From positions 496,001 through 560,000 of the forward strand of contig NZ_CP045298.1 in the NCBI RefSeq assembly GCF_009363115.1: 64,000 bases of DNA, given 5' to 3'. The translations under genes and the position numbers were made by a program. Numbering within the stretch: position 1 is the first letter of the stretch; every line of letters begins with the position of its first letter. The notes beneath the pieces are model-generated. The model was not told the origin of the DNA, did no database searches, and worked only from the letters and a program-made list of their open reading frames with translations. This DNA is from Paenibacillus brasilensis (lineage in GTDB: Bacteria; Bacillota; Bacilli; Paenibacillales; Paenibacillaceae). This document shows positions 26,538 to 34,713 of the stretch, piece by piece.

Positions 26538-28073
26538 TTATTCGTAGGCGCCGATGTTCACAGCGGCTCCCTGTACTCTAGGCTTCCCGTCAATATCCAG
26601 CGTTCCGATGATGGCACGGTCCGTGTCACCGGCATCAATTGCCTGTGACGAAGATTGAAGATGGAAATCGTCTCCCGCAGCATTCACAAATTTGGGGTCG
26701 ATGAACAAAGAATGTGCATCGTTGCCGGTTCCCTTTTTATAAGCGGAGAAACCCGTATATTCCTTATTTTTCCATTTCCAATTAGCTTCCGAGCTGCCGC
26801 CGGGTGCAAAATATAAATTATAATCCACAACATTGCCGGAATTTTTAGTGTATTCATTGGAGATCAACACACCCGTGGAGCTGGCCACGAAAATATTGTT
26901 CTTGATCACGTTGTTTCGCGTATCGTACTGAACCAAAAGCTGGCCGCTTCCGTCGTCAAATGTATCGTTCTTGAACAGCGTATTGTTCACGATCTTGCAG
27001 TTTACCGTTGAGCCACGCTCCTCATTGTAACCGCCCATGGCGATGCCGGTCAGCCGGTTGTTATATATCACGTTGCTGCGGACCGTAATATTGCTGGTGG
27101 CTTTGCTGGCATGCTCGGAGGCCATTTCGATGCCAATGTCGTTGTTGTAGCTGTAGTTCTGCTCGATAATACTGTCCTTGCCGCCATCCACATAAATTCC
27201 GCCGGCCGAGTTGTCGTCTTTCTTGTAAGATGGGTTATTTCGAACAGAATTATTGTACACCCGGTTGCCCTTCACCAACCCGTTCCGCGCCTGATCGTAA
27301 GCGGTATTCGGGGCGGTTCCCTCAAAGCCGATCAGATCGATTCCGATGTTGTCGTTATCGTGAATGAGGTTGTCGGTCACCGCAAAGCCATCCACGTTGC
27401 CGTTTAAAACGAGCGATTCGCTGGAGCCCAGCACGAGATTGTACAGCTCATTGCCGCTGATCGTAAGGTCGTGAAGCGAAGCCGGAGCTTTCGTGCCGTA
27501 AACAGCGATGCCGTGGGCGTCCCGACCCAGCCGATCTTTGCCAGCCGGGGTGACCGTGTTTTTGATGTCATGGATTTTGTTGTTGGACAGATTAATGAAG
27601 CTGCCCGAACCGTGGACATAAATACCTACAGGCACAGCGTTCTTGGAAGCAGTGGTAAAATTGCGGATTTCAAACCCTTGAACGGTAACGTAATTGACAT
27701 CGGCCAGTTCGATCAGCCCTTCAGTCCCGCTGACCGAAAGTCCTGTGCCGTCAATGATAGCGGTCTCCGTCCCATAGCTGGTGAACACAATGGGACCCTG
27801 CGAAGCAGAGCCTGAGCGGGTGATCTTCAGTTTCTGATTGTACACGCCGCCCCGGACGTAGACCGTGCTTCCCGCGGGAGCCACGTCAGCCGCATGCTGC
27901 AGTGTCTTCCACGGTGCGTCGGTCGTTCCGGCGTTGGAGTCGCTGCCGCTCGTGGCCACATAATATTCTGTGCCGGCCGCGGAGGCGGCCCGGGGCTGCA
28001 CATTTACGGCCGCCAGACCAAGCCCCAAAACCATCGCTAAACCTACCCACAAAATTCTCCCCAATTTCTTCAT
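26538..28073 (-). CDS. Secreted right-handed beta-helix protein (pectate-lyase-like fold)
   Basis: 511 residues. A signal peptide (RILWVGLAMVLGLGLAAVNV, cut near ASAA) is followed by YYVATSGSDSNAGTTDAPWK, the N-terminal motif of DUF1565/polysaccharide lyase-like beta-helix proteins. Many NxxxN repeats follow (LSNNKIHDIKN, SGNELYNL, RSNVIYNNRLTGIAM, IVNNTLFKND), each one coil of a parallel beta-helix, and the protein ends with DIGAYE-type text. It probably binds or cleaves an acidic polysaccharide outside the cell. The metal-binding Asp cluster of pectate lyases cannot be confirmed by eye. The RBS is GGGGAGG. Confidence 0.8.
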   Translation of the reverse strand: MKKLGRILWVGLAMVLGLGLAAVNVQPRAASAAGTEYYVATSGSDSNAGTTDAPWKTLQHAADVAPAGSTVYVRGGVYNQKLKITRSGSASQGPIVFTSYGTETAIIDGTGLSVSGTEGLIELADVNYVTVQGFEIRNFTTASKNAVPVGIYVHGSGSFINLSNNKIHDIKNTVTPAGKDRLGRDAHGIAVYGTKAPASLHDLTISGNELYNLVLGSSESLVLNGNVDGFAVTDNLIHDNDNIGIDLIGFEGTAPNTAYDQARNGLVKGNRVYNNSVRNNPSYKKDDNSAGGIYVDGGKDSIIEQNYSYNNDIGIEMASEHASKATSNITVRSNVIYNNRLTGIAMGGYNEERGSTVNCKIVNNTLFKNDTFDDGSGQLLVQYDTRNNVIKNNIFVASSTGVLISNEYTKNSGNVVDYNLYFAPGGSSEANWKWKNKEYTGFSAYKKGTGNDAHSLFIDPKFVNAAGDDFHLQSSSQAIDAGDTDRAIIGTLDIDGKPRVQGAAVNIGAYE

Positions 28074-28388
28074 GATTCCATACCTCCCCTTGTTTGCACT
28101 TGTAAATTATACCATAAATTCATTGAGGCTAGTCCAACCAGATTTGCTGTAGAAAAGGAGTGAGCCGTGTATCAATCACTCTTTGATACCAGGCGTGGCG
28201 TCATAGCGAGGTAGCACATGATTTCTTTAGAACGCTTGTATTTTATTTATGGCAGCGACCCCACTGTTCGAATATGCTTTATCGAAAGTGGAGCGAGAGC
28301 GAATGAAGTCTAAAACTTTATTTTCTCACGAAAAATAAAACACAGCCTGCCCCATCGGCAAACTGCGTATGTTCTTACTCCAATCAGG
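28074..28388. other. Intergenic region with terminator of the mod operon
   Basis: No convincing gene. On the minus strand, CGCAGTTTGCC and GGCAGGCTGTG (28341-28366) pair, with one wobble, and are followed by TTTTATTTTT, giving a terminator for modB. TATCAA/TTGATA (28170-28188) is a short inverted repeat upstream of the beta-helix gene and may belong to its promoter. Confidence 0.55.
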
Positions 28389-29054
28389 CTAATCCTTTAC
28401 CAGCCGATTTGAAAGCATAAGCATAATAAAAGAGAATAGAATGATAACGGCTACCCAGCTCCAGGAGAGTGTCATATTCCCAGCCTCCGATGCGGTGTAG
28501 ATCGCCGTAGGCAGGGTTTGAGTTTGTTCAGGAATATTACCCGCAAGCATCATTGTAGCGCCAAATTCCCCCAACCCTCGGGCAAAGCCGAGAATGTATC
28601 CTGAGATGAGCGGTCGGTAGGCAAGTGGCAACGTAATGTGGCGAAACACTTGCCACTCGTTGGCACCTTGCACACGTGCAACCTGTTCTACCTCGGGATC
28701 TACGGCTTCAAAGCCTGCTTTGATCGTCCGGTAAGCCAATGGAAAGGCAACAACCACGGCGGCCACTACTGCTGCTCCCCATGTAAACACGATTGTCTGC
28801 TGGAAAAAGCTTTCGAAGGCTATACCGATCCAGCCTTTTCTTCCCAGCACAATGAGCAAAATAAAGCCGACCACTGTGGGAGGCAAAACGAGCGGAAGAA
28901 GTAAAACCGTCTCGATCACGCTAATTCCCCTTCGCAGCTTGCAATTTGCCATCATCCGAGCCACAACGGCAGCTAACAGAAAGACAAAAATGCTGGCGAC
29001 GAGTGCTACTTTAGCGGATACGATAACTGGAGGCAGGAAAGCCGACCAATCCAA
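28389..29054 (-). CDS. modB: Molybdate ABC transporter permease ModB
   Basis: 221 residues with five membrane helices. The signature FARGLGEFGATMMLAGNIPEQT includes the EAA-type Gly loop, and ETVLLLPLVLPPTVVGFILL is typical of ModB. It forms the membrane channel for molybdate taken from ModA, encoded 27 bases upstream in the same operon. A modC ATPase gene is not present nearby, so the ATPase must come from elsewhere (also the case in some other Bacillales, from general knowledge). Confidence 0.9.
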   Translation of the reverse strand: MDWSAFLPPVIVSAKVALVASIFVFLLAAVVARMMANCKLRRGISVIETVLLLPLVLPPTVVGFILLIVLGRKGWIGIAFESFFQQTIVFTWGAAVVAAVVVAFPLAYRTIKAGFEAVDPEVEQVARVQGANEWQVFRHITLPLAYRPLISGYILGFARGLGEFGATMMLAGNIPEQTQTLPTAIYTASEAGNMTLSWSWVAVIILFSFIMLMLSNRLVKD

Positions 29055-29081
29055 CGGGACCCCCTCCTTTATATATGGATT

Positions 29082-29903
29082 CTATTTTCCAGTCGTTGTT
29101 GAGGGAGCTGAAAACCCATCTTTACTGAACACACTCATAGCTTCATCTGTACGCAGAAAATCAAGAAACTCGCCTGCTTCCTTGCTGTGTTTAGTTGCTT
29201 TGACAATAGCTTCCGGGTATAGGATTGGTGCGTGCAATTCCTCTGGTATTTCCAGCGCAACAACAGCTTTATCGGATGATTTGGCATCCGTCAGGTACAC
29301 AAGTCCAGCATCGGCGTTGCCTGTTTCAACATAGTTTAATACCTGTCTTACGTCTTTGGCGAATACCATCTTGGGCTCCAGCTTGTCCCATAGTCTGGCC
29401 TTCGTCAGTGATTCCTTGGAATACTGTCCGGCAGGAACGGTAGCAGGCTCCCCAACCGCCAGCTTCAGGAAAGAAGGGCCCGCCAAATCATTGAGCGTAA
29501 TGCCTTTGTTATCCGTGCTTTTCGCCCTATCCTGCGGAACAACCACAACCAGTTTATTTTGAAGTAATACGCTATCCTTTTCTACTAAAGAAGCATCGGT
29601 CAAGGCCTTCATTTGCTTCATGCCTGCCGAAATAAATACGTCAGCGGGTGCGCCCTGTTCAATTTGTTTTTGCAATGTGCCGGATGAAGCATAGTTAAAG
29701 GTCAGCTTGATATCTGGGTGCAGCTTTCCATATTGGTCCTTGAGTGTATTCAGGCTATCTTGAAGACTGGCAGCAGCAGATACGATCAGTTCTGTTTTGG
29801 GTGCAGACGGTGTAGACTGTACAGCAGCCGGAGACGAGCAGCCAGCCAGTACCCATGCCAACAATCCAACGAGTGTGAATATGTACCCGAATTTCATTTT
29901 CAA
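29082..29903 (-). CDS. modA: Molybdate-binding lipoprotein ModA
   Basis: 273 residues. The lipoprotein signal ends VLAGCSS. The mature protein has SAAASLQDSLNTLKDQYGKL, FNYASSGTLQKQIEQGAPAD and VNYVETGNADAGLVYLTDAK, all hallmarks of ModA; the two Ser-containing loops (SAAAS, YASSG) bind the oxyanion. It delivers molybdate for the cofactor made by the upstream genes. It lies 75 bases after the moeB-like gene, within the same minus-strand operon. Confidence 0.92.
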   Translation of the reverse strand: MKMKFGYIFTLVGLLAWVLAGCSSPAAVQSTPSAPKTELIVSAAASLQDSLNTLKDQYGKLHPDIKLTFNYASSGTLQKQIEQGAPADVFISAGMKQMKALTDASLVEKDSVLLQNKLVVVVPQDRAKSTDNKGITLNDLAGPSFLKLAVGEPATVPAGQYSKESLTKARLWDKLEPKMVFAKDVRQVLNYVETGNADAGLVYLTDAKSSDKAVVALEIPEELHAPILYPEAIVKATKHSKEAGEFLDFLRTDEAMSVFSKDGFSAPSTTTGK

Positions 29904-29978
29904 CTTGTTCTTCCCCTGTCCTGTAAATTCCGAAATGAGATGACGATCTACATCACATAAAGGTTCAAATCTATTTGG

Positions 29979-31058
29979 CTAACCCAAATATTTGTGATAA
30001 ATAGATCTCGCCTCGGCGATGTCCTTCGTGCCATGGATTAAGACGCGTCCATCCTGAAAAAGAACGATTCGATGCGTCCCGATAACAACGGATACCAAGT
30101 ATGGATTATGCTCCACCTTGCCCCCCTGACGGGATAACAGGCGGGCCGCTTCGTTCAGATCACGTACAGCCCCCGGGGCCGGGCGAATTTGAACCGTATC
30201 TCGTCCGCACAAGACAGCCGTTTTAGCCTGATGCTCCGATTGTAAAAAGGGATACACCGGATGCTCACCACATGTCGGGCAATCGGCTTTCTTCATGGCG
30301 CTTATATGGATCGCTTGATGCTGATTGCTCCACAGATCGAAGGAAACCAGCTTGCTCTGCAAGGCTGAATCGTCCCCGGTGAGCAGCTTCAATGCCTCGG
30401 CGCTTTGGTAAGCCGCTACCATCTGTACAGCAGGGCTAATCACACCAACCGTGTCGCAGGTCGCACCGCCGAGTGGTACAGTTCCGAGCAGGCAATGCAG
30501 GCATGGTGTCTGCCCCGGCACGATGGTAAAGGTTGTCCCATAACTGCCTACGCACGCTCCGTAAATCCAGGGGATTCGGTGCTTGACCGCGTAATCGTTC
30601 ATAAGCAGACGTGTCTCAAAGTTGTCGGTGGCATCTACGATAAGGTCCACCCCTGCTGCGATATCGTCGATTTCCTCTAACGATACGTCCCGGACTAGCG
30701 CACGGATGTCCACGTCCGAATTGATTTGCTGCAATCGCTTCTGAGCGGCCACCGCCTTGGGCATATGTTCACGGGCATCCACTTCGTCATAAAGCTGCTG
30801 GCGTTGCAGATTGCTCCAATCTACATAATCACGGTCTACCAGCGTCAGCCGTCCGATGCCCGCTCGCACCAGCATGTCCGCATTGGCGGTCCCCAGTGCA
30901 CCAGCACCCACCATTAACACGTGCTTACTGCGGATATTTCGCTGGCCTGCCGTTCCAATTTTCGAGAATAGTTCCTGTCTGGAATAACGGGCATGAGACG
31001 CATGCGTATGCGCTTGTACATCAGCATCCGTTTTCTGGTCCTTGTTCATTTCTGACAT
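29979..31058 (-). CDS. moeB: MoeB/ThiF-family adenylyltransferase
   Basis: 359 residues. The nucleotide-binding part has MVGAGALGTANADMLVRAGI, the RxxxxR-type DYVDWSNLQRQQLYDE and VDATDNFETR. Zinc-ligand pairs CLHC and CPTC match MoeB/ThiF. The enzyme adenylates the C-terminal Gly-Gly of a ubiquitin-like sulfur carrier; here the partner is almost certainly the MoaD of this operon. The last 90 residues (after YPFLQSEH) lack the rhodanese CxxG active site but resemble the small extra domain seen in some Bacillales members. A role with ThiS cannot be excluded by sequence. Confidence 0.85.
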   Translation of the reverse strand: MSEMNKDQKTDADVQAHTHASHARYSRQELFSKIGTAGQRNIRSKHVLMVGAGALGTANADMLVRAGIGRLTLVDRDYVDWSNLQRQQLYDEVDAREHMPKAVAAQKRLQQINSDVDIRALVRDVSLEEIDDIAAGVDLIVDATDNFETRLLMNDYAVKHRIPWIYGACVGSYGTTFTIVPGQTPCLHCLLGTVPLGGATCDTVGVISPAVQMVAAYQSAEALKLLTGDDSALQSKLVSFDLWSNQHQAIHISAMKKADCPTCGEHPVYPFLQSEHQAKTAVLCGRDTVQIRPAPGAVRDLNEAARLLSRQGGKVEHNPYLVSVVIGTHRIVLFQDGRVLIHGTKDIAEARSIYHKYLG

Positions 31059-31097
31059 CGTTGATTTACGCCCCCTGTCCTCGTTCTCATTCGGAAG

Positions 31098-31808
31098 CTA
31101 TTGGGTATTATGAGGGCTCCAGCCACCCAGCTGATGCCCCTTCCACTCTGAGCCGTCCTCCCACACTTCCTTTTTCCAAATCGGTACGATTTGCTTTAAC
31201 TGTTCAATGGCATAGCGGCTGGCTTCGTAGCAAGTATCGCGGTGTGCAGCAGAAACAGCAATCACCACACTGGTCTCCCCAATCCTCACTGTGCCAAGCC
31301 GATGTGTAATTGCAGTACGTGTAGACGGCCAACGCGCTGCAATTTCGTCACCAATTTGCTTCATCGTATTCATCGCCATCGGGACATACGCCTCATATTC
31401 AAGCAGCACAGTTCGCTGACCTTGCGTATATTCCCGAGTCGTCCCATTAAAGGTCAACGAGGCTCCATGAGAAGGGTCGTGCACCTTGGAGGCTACTTCA
31501 TCAGCATCAATCGGGTCGTATGTGATCGCGAATAATCCACATTTGGAAATGACCGTTTCCATTCCGGGCGCCGATTGAAGAAGAGCAATGGTATCTGATG
31601 GAAGAACAAGCTCGTCTGGAGAAGCCAGCCTTTTATGGTGGGTAAAAAAAGAACCCTGTAGCTGTGAAGCCACTTCGGGATATTGCTCATACAGCCCTTT
31701 TCGAATGTCTGCAATCGTCACCGTTTCCTGTGAAAACTCCAACGTGATTACGTCACCAAGTTGCTCCGCCATAGCCGTGCATAGTTGAATACGGTACTGC
31801 ATATGCAT
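31098..31808 (-). CDS. moaE: MoaD-MoaE fusion: molybdopterin synthase large subunit with N-terminal MoaD-like domain
   Basis: 236 residues. Residues 1-82 resemble MoaD (IRKGLYEQYPEVASQLQGSF; DELVLPSDTIALLQSAPGM) but without a terminal Gly-Gly. Residues 85-236 are MoaE, with LTFNGTTREYTQGQ, HRLGTVRIGETSVVIAVSA, AHRDTCYEASRYAIEQLK and the catalytic lysines in VPIWKKEVWEDGSEW. It converts precursor Z (cPMP) to molybdopterin with sulfur from MoaD. A separate, normal MoaD is encoded 52 bases upstream, so the fused domain is probably structural or vestigial. AAAGGGGGCC precedes the ATG. Confidence 0.9.
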   Translation of the reverse strand: MHMQYRIQLCTAMAEQLGDVITLEFSQETVTIADIRKGLYEQYPEVASQLQGSFFTHHKRLASPDELVLPSDTIALLQSAPGMETVISKCGLFAITYDPIDADEVASKVHDPSHGASLTFNGTTREYTQGQRTVLLEYEAYVPMAMNTMKQIGDEIAARWPSTRTAITHRLGTVRIGETSVVIAVSAAHRDTCYEASRYAIEQLKQIVPIWKKEVWEDGSEWKGHQLGGWSPHNTQ

Positions 31809-31860
31809 CTGGCCCCCTTTGTATCTAATCTGTCGAATTTAACCAGCCTGCAATGAAATT

Positions 31861-32109
31861 CTACCCTCCTGAAACCGGTGGAATGATCGCAATCTCATCA
31901 TGTATGCTTACTACATCCTCCGGAGCGGCGTAGGCTTGATTTCTGGCAACAAAAGAGCTTTGCAACTGGGCGGCAGCCTCAGGGAAACGCTCAGACAACA
32001 AGCTTTTTAACGCGGTAATGGTCATCGTTTCCTGATCAGTAGGCACCGTAATCATCGGCCCTCCCAGCAGTTCCGCAAGACCTGCAAATACTTGAATATG
32101 ATATTTCAT
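31861..32109 (-). CDS. moaD: Molybdopterin synthase sulfur carrier MoaD
   Basis: 82 residues with the ubiquitin-like fold pattern (VFAGLAELLGGPMITVP, then LKSLLSERFPEAAAQLQSSF) and the functional C-terminus IAIIPPVSGG, whose last Gly carries the thiocarboxylate. It is activated by the MoeB-like protein and used by MoaE, both in the same operon. The RBS AAGGGGTG sits about 13 bases before the ATG. Confidence 0.9.
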   Translation of the reverse strand: MKYHIQVFAGLAELLGGPMITVPTDQETMTITALKSLLSERFPEAAAQLQSSFVARNQAYAAPEDVVSIHDEIAIIPPVSGG

Positions 32110-32154
32110 TTCACATGTTCACCCCTTTTCAGGTACATATTGAGGATTTCCATA

Positions 32155-32967
32155 TTATATTTTAGATTCAACGAGTTCATCAATCCGCCCAGGATGCGTA
32201 TACACATTCAGCGAATGACTTCTTATAAAACCGACTGTAGTAATCCCCAGATCCTCAGCCAATTCAAGCGCAAGCTCAGTGGGAGCCGACTTGGACAAAA
32301 CGACTTCACAGCCAATCTTCGCGACCTTCAGCAGGATTTCAGACGAAATGCGTCCACTGAATACAATAATTTTATCGTGTAATACAATATCATTTTTCAA
32401 GCAATATCCATAGATTTTATCCAGCGCATTGTGGCGGCCGATATCCATTCTCGATAGAATGATCCCGTTTTTGTCACATAATGCGGCATTATGAACCCCG
32501 CCGGTCTCCCGAAACGTTTGTGCCGAACTTTGCATTAAATTCATCAGGCGGAAGCAGTCGTCAAACGACAGCGTCACATGGGTGTCATTCATTCTTTTGG
32601 CCACTTTAGCATCATTCACAAAGTAAAAGCCCTGTCTGCTTTTCCCGCAGCAGGAAGTAATATACCGTTTGGAATGAAAGTTTTGATAAAACTCGTTCAT
32701 CCGACGGGTTTTGATATGAACAAACCCTTCCTTTTCCTGAACCCAAATATCTTCGATATCATCGTACTGTTGAATGACGCCTTCAGAGGCCAAAAAACCT
32801 ACTGCCATATCTTCCACATACTCCGGTGTACAAACCATGGTGGCAAATTCCTGCTGATTGATTTTGATTGTCACCGGATGCTCCGTCACCACAATGTCCT
32901 CAAAACGCTTGATTTGACCGTCGTGATAACGCAGAATCTCGCGTTTTACCTCAGCCGGCTTTTCCAT
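32155..32967 (-). CDS. fdhD: Formate dehydrogenase sulfurtransferase FdhD
   Basis: 270 residues from ATG 32967 (AAGGGAG upstream; the longer frame has no RBS). FdhD passes sulfur to the molybdenum cofactor before insertion into formate dehydrogenase. Visible family motifs are TICI-like QEFATMVCTPEYVEDMAVGF, the cysteine pair in ITSCCGKSRQ that carries the sulfur, the metal/substrate region GGVHNAALCD, MDIGRHNALDKIYG and FSGRISSEILLKVAKIG. It lies between moaA and moaD and opposite the formate-dehydrogenase-like gene it would serve. Confidence 0.92.
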   Translation of the reverse strand: MEKPAEVKREILRYHDGQIKRFEDIVVTEHPVTIKINQQEFATMVCTPEYVEDMAVGFLASEGVIQQYDDIEDIWVQEKEGFVHIKTRRMNEFYQNFHSKRYITSCCGKSRQGFYFVNDAKVAKRMNDTHVTLSFDDCFRLMNLMQSSAQTFRETGGVHNAALCDKNGIILSRMDIGRHNALDKIYGYCLKNDIVLHDKIIVFSGRISSEILLKVAKIGCEVVLSKSAPTELALELAEDLGITTVGFIRSHSLNVYTHPGRIDELVESKI

Positions 32968-33007
32968 GTGCTCAACTCCCTTGTTTCTGGCAGGCTGGCT
33001 CTTCGGT

Positions 33008-34021
33008 TCACCCGCCGATGTGTGACATTTCAATTTTGGACGACGCTTGCTGCGTATGGGTCAACCGTTCCTCTGAATAGCGGTCGGTACGCCCTCTCCA
33101 AATACGCTCAATGTAAGCTCTAATCTCATCATCAGACTGTTCGGAACGCAGCATCGCACGAAGCTCGTACCCTTGAGAGGCAAACAGGCACGTGTACAAG
33201 GAGCCTTCGGCAGAAATTCTCGCCCGTGTACATGTGGAGCAGAAGGCGTCCGTAACAGACGAAATAATGCCGATTTCCCCGTCTCTGTCCCGATATCTAT
33301 AACGCGTCGCCACTTCGCCCGTGTATTGGGGCGGGACGAGCTCCAGCGGCATTTGCTCATGAATGGTATGAAGAATTTGCTGCTTGGAAACGACCTGATC
33401 CAATTTCCAGCCATTGGTGTTGCCTACATCCATAAACTCAACAAAACGCAAAATATGCTTTTTCCTTTGAAAATAGTCGGCCATAGGTACAATATCCTGA
33501 TCATTAAAGCCCTTTTGCACGACCATGTTTATTTTCACCTGCATCCCTGCCTGAGCCGCAGCATCAATACCATCCAGCACGGCCCTTACGCTGCTTTTGC
33601 CCCCATTCATTCGGCGGAAGCGGTCATCATTAAGCGAATCCAGACTAACCGTCACTCTCGTCAGTCCAGCCTCTCGAAGTGCCGCAGCATATTTAGGCAA
33701 AAATACGCCGTTCGTCGTCATTGCAATATCTTCGACCCCTTCGAGCCCGGTTAACGAATGAATGAGCGAGGATAAGTCCTTTCTCAGCAACGGCTCACCG
33801 CCCGTAATGCGCAGCTTCGTAACGCCAAGCGAGACAAAAATACGGGAAAGGCGTGTAATTTCCTCAAAGGTTAATATTTTTTCTTTTGGCAAAAACGGAT
33901 AGTCGTGCCCAAATATTTCTTCCGGCATACAATACCGACACCGAAAATTACATCGGTCTATAACGGATATTCTCAAGTCCCGTAACGGACGATTCCATTG
34001 ATCGTCGCTGCGGTTTGCCAT
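33008..34021 (-). CDS. moaA: GTP 3',8-cyclase MoaA (radical SAM)
   Basis: 337 residues. It catalyses the first step of molybdenum cofactor synthesis from GTP (with MoaC, not in this window). The radical-SAM cluster motif [10 protein letters not shown] lies near the N-terminus. ITGGEPLLR binds SAM. The second iron-sulfur cluster uses the cysteines of [11 protein letters not shown] and YTCLFAS. The C-terminal Gly-Gly (MSHIGG) needed for catalysis is present. I prefer ATG 34021 (GAGGTG upstream) over a GTG three codons earlier. It is the first large gene of the mod-moa operon. Confidence 0.95.
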   Translation of the reverse strand: MANRSDDQWNRPLRDLRISVIDRCNFRCRYCMPEEIFGHDYPFLPKEKILTFEEITRLSRIFVSLGVTKLRITGGEPLLRKDLSSLIHSLTGLEGVEDIAMTTNGVFLPKYAAALREAGLTRVTVSLDSLNDDRFRRMNGGKSSVRAVLDGIDAAAQAGMQVKINMVVQKGFNDQDIVPMADYFQRKKHILRFVEFMDVGNTNGWKLDQVVSKQQILHTIHEQMPLELVPPQYTGEVATRYRYRDRDGEIGIISSVTDAFCSTCTRARISAEGSLYTCLFASQGYELRAMLRSEQSDDEIRAYIERIWRGRTDRYSEERLTHTQQASSKIEMSHIGG

Positions 34022-34156
34022 TACGTTCACCTCAATCTGTCATCGTTATAGACTTCTACAACGGATGCTTCATTCCAGAAATCTGGGCAACAGCGATCAA
34101 GCACCCTCCGCCTATGCAGTGGTGCTTGATATGAGCCTTGATTTCAGCTTAATAGC

Positions 34157-34220
34157 CAAAAAACCGGCATCGCAAAAACTTCTTCGCCTTTGAAACTCGA
34201 AGAATCTGCCAATGCCGGTT
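34157..34220 (-). terminator. Intrinsic terminator in the moaA leader
   Basis: On the minus strand AACCGGCAT (34220-34212) pairs with ATGCCGGTT (34170-34162), with an inner TTCTTCG/CGAAGAA pairing, followed by six T. It lies between the promoter at 34361-34389 and moaA, 136 bases before the moaA start, so it would stop transcription unless bypassed. Confidence 0.7.
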
Positions 34221-34240
34221 AATTTATCTACATCAGGATT

Positions 34241-34330
34241 TTACGAATCCTCCATCATGTGATATAGAAAAATCAAACTAACAAGCGCTGCGACAAATAA
34301 AATATACGCGATTACCCACGTACACTCCAT
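34241..34330 (-). CDS. Possible 29-residue membrane peptide in the moaA leader
   Basis: ATG 34330 to TAA 34241 encodes a peptide with one hydrophobic helix (TWVIAYILFVAALVSLIFLY) and an acidic tail (MMEDS). It starts about 20 bases after the expected transcription start of a good promoter and ends 20 bases before a terminator hairpin, so the unit could be a small transcript of its own. The RBS is weak (GCAGAG). It could be a small membrane protein, a leader peptide, or chance. Confidence 0.4.
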   Translation of the reverse strand: MECTWVIAYILFVAALVSLIFLYHMMEDS

Positions 34331-34360
34331 TCACGAATGCTCTGCAATAGATACATTCCT

Positions 34361-34389
34361 ATTGTTAGCAATCCCCGAACGTTTGTCAA
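34361..34389 (-). promoter_or_regulatory. SigA-type promoter of the moaA operon leader
   Basis: On the minus strand TTGACA (34389-34384), a 17-base spacer, AACAAT (34366-34361). The -35 box is perfect and the -10 matches four of six. The expected transcript start is near 34353. Confidence 0.55.
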
Positions 34390-34448
34390 TGACTTTTGAA
34401 TTTTTCAAGCGATAATCATCCTCAATTAAAAATTTTAATAATGTACCG

Positions 34449-34477
34449 TTGAACTATCTTAAATTTTACGCTATAGT
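34449..34477 (+). promoter_or_regulatory. Candidate promoter of the formate dehydrogenase leader
   Basis: TTGAAC (34449-34454), a 17-base spacer, TATAGT (34472-34477). The expected start near 34484 gives a leader of about 230 bases before the GTG start codon. Confidence 0.5.
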
Positions 34478-34483
34478 TACACC

Positions 34484-34671
34484 AGATGACATGCAGAAAA
34501 TGACATATCTAAATGATGAATAGGCTATTGATATACAAACGGTGCGTGCTGCTTGTTATTAATACATACTCCCATGGCGGATTGGCCTCCAGGACTTAGA
34601 GCTTGGGTACTACTCCACCATAAACACAAGTGCTTGATCATAAGCACTTGTGTTTATGGTGGAGTTTTTTT
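34484..34671 (+). ncRNA. Leader RNA ending in a strong terminator before the formate dehydrogenase gene
   Basis: About 125 bases of structured-looking sequence run from the predicted start to a 24-base perfect hairpin (34612-34635 with 34642-34665, 6-base loop) followed by seven T. The hairpin ends only 43 bases before the next gene. Either this is a small RNA of about 190 bases, or it is an attenuator that controls readthrough into the dehydrogenase gene. I could not match the upstream part to the molybdenum-cofactor riboswitch or to any other known riboswitch by eye. Confidence 0.45.
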
Positions 34672-34713
34672 ATTCCTAATTTTTAAAATTAAAATCTGAA
34701 AGGAGCCTGAACC

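Noticed and set aside
28074..28388. A modC ATPase gene downstream of modB
   Set aside because: No open frame with Walker motifs is present; only a terminator and AT-rich sequence.
34484..34611. Molybdenum-cofactor (Moco) riboswitch in the leader of the formate dehydrogenase gene
   Set aside because: The context fits, but I could not recognise the conserved Moco core by eye; only the unnamed leader plus terminator is reported.
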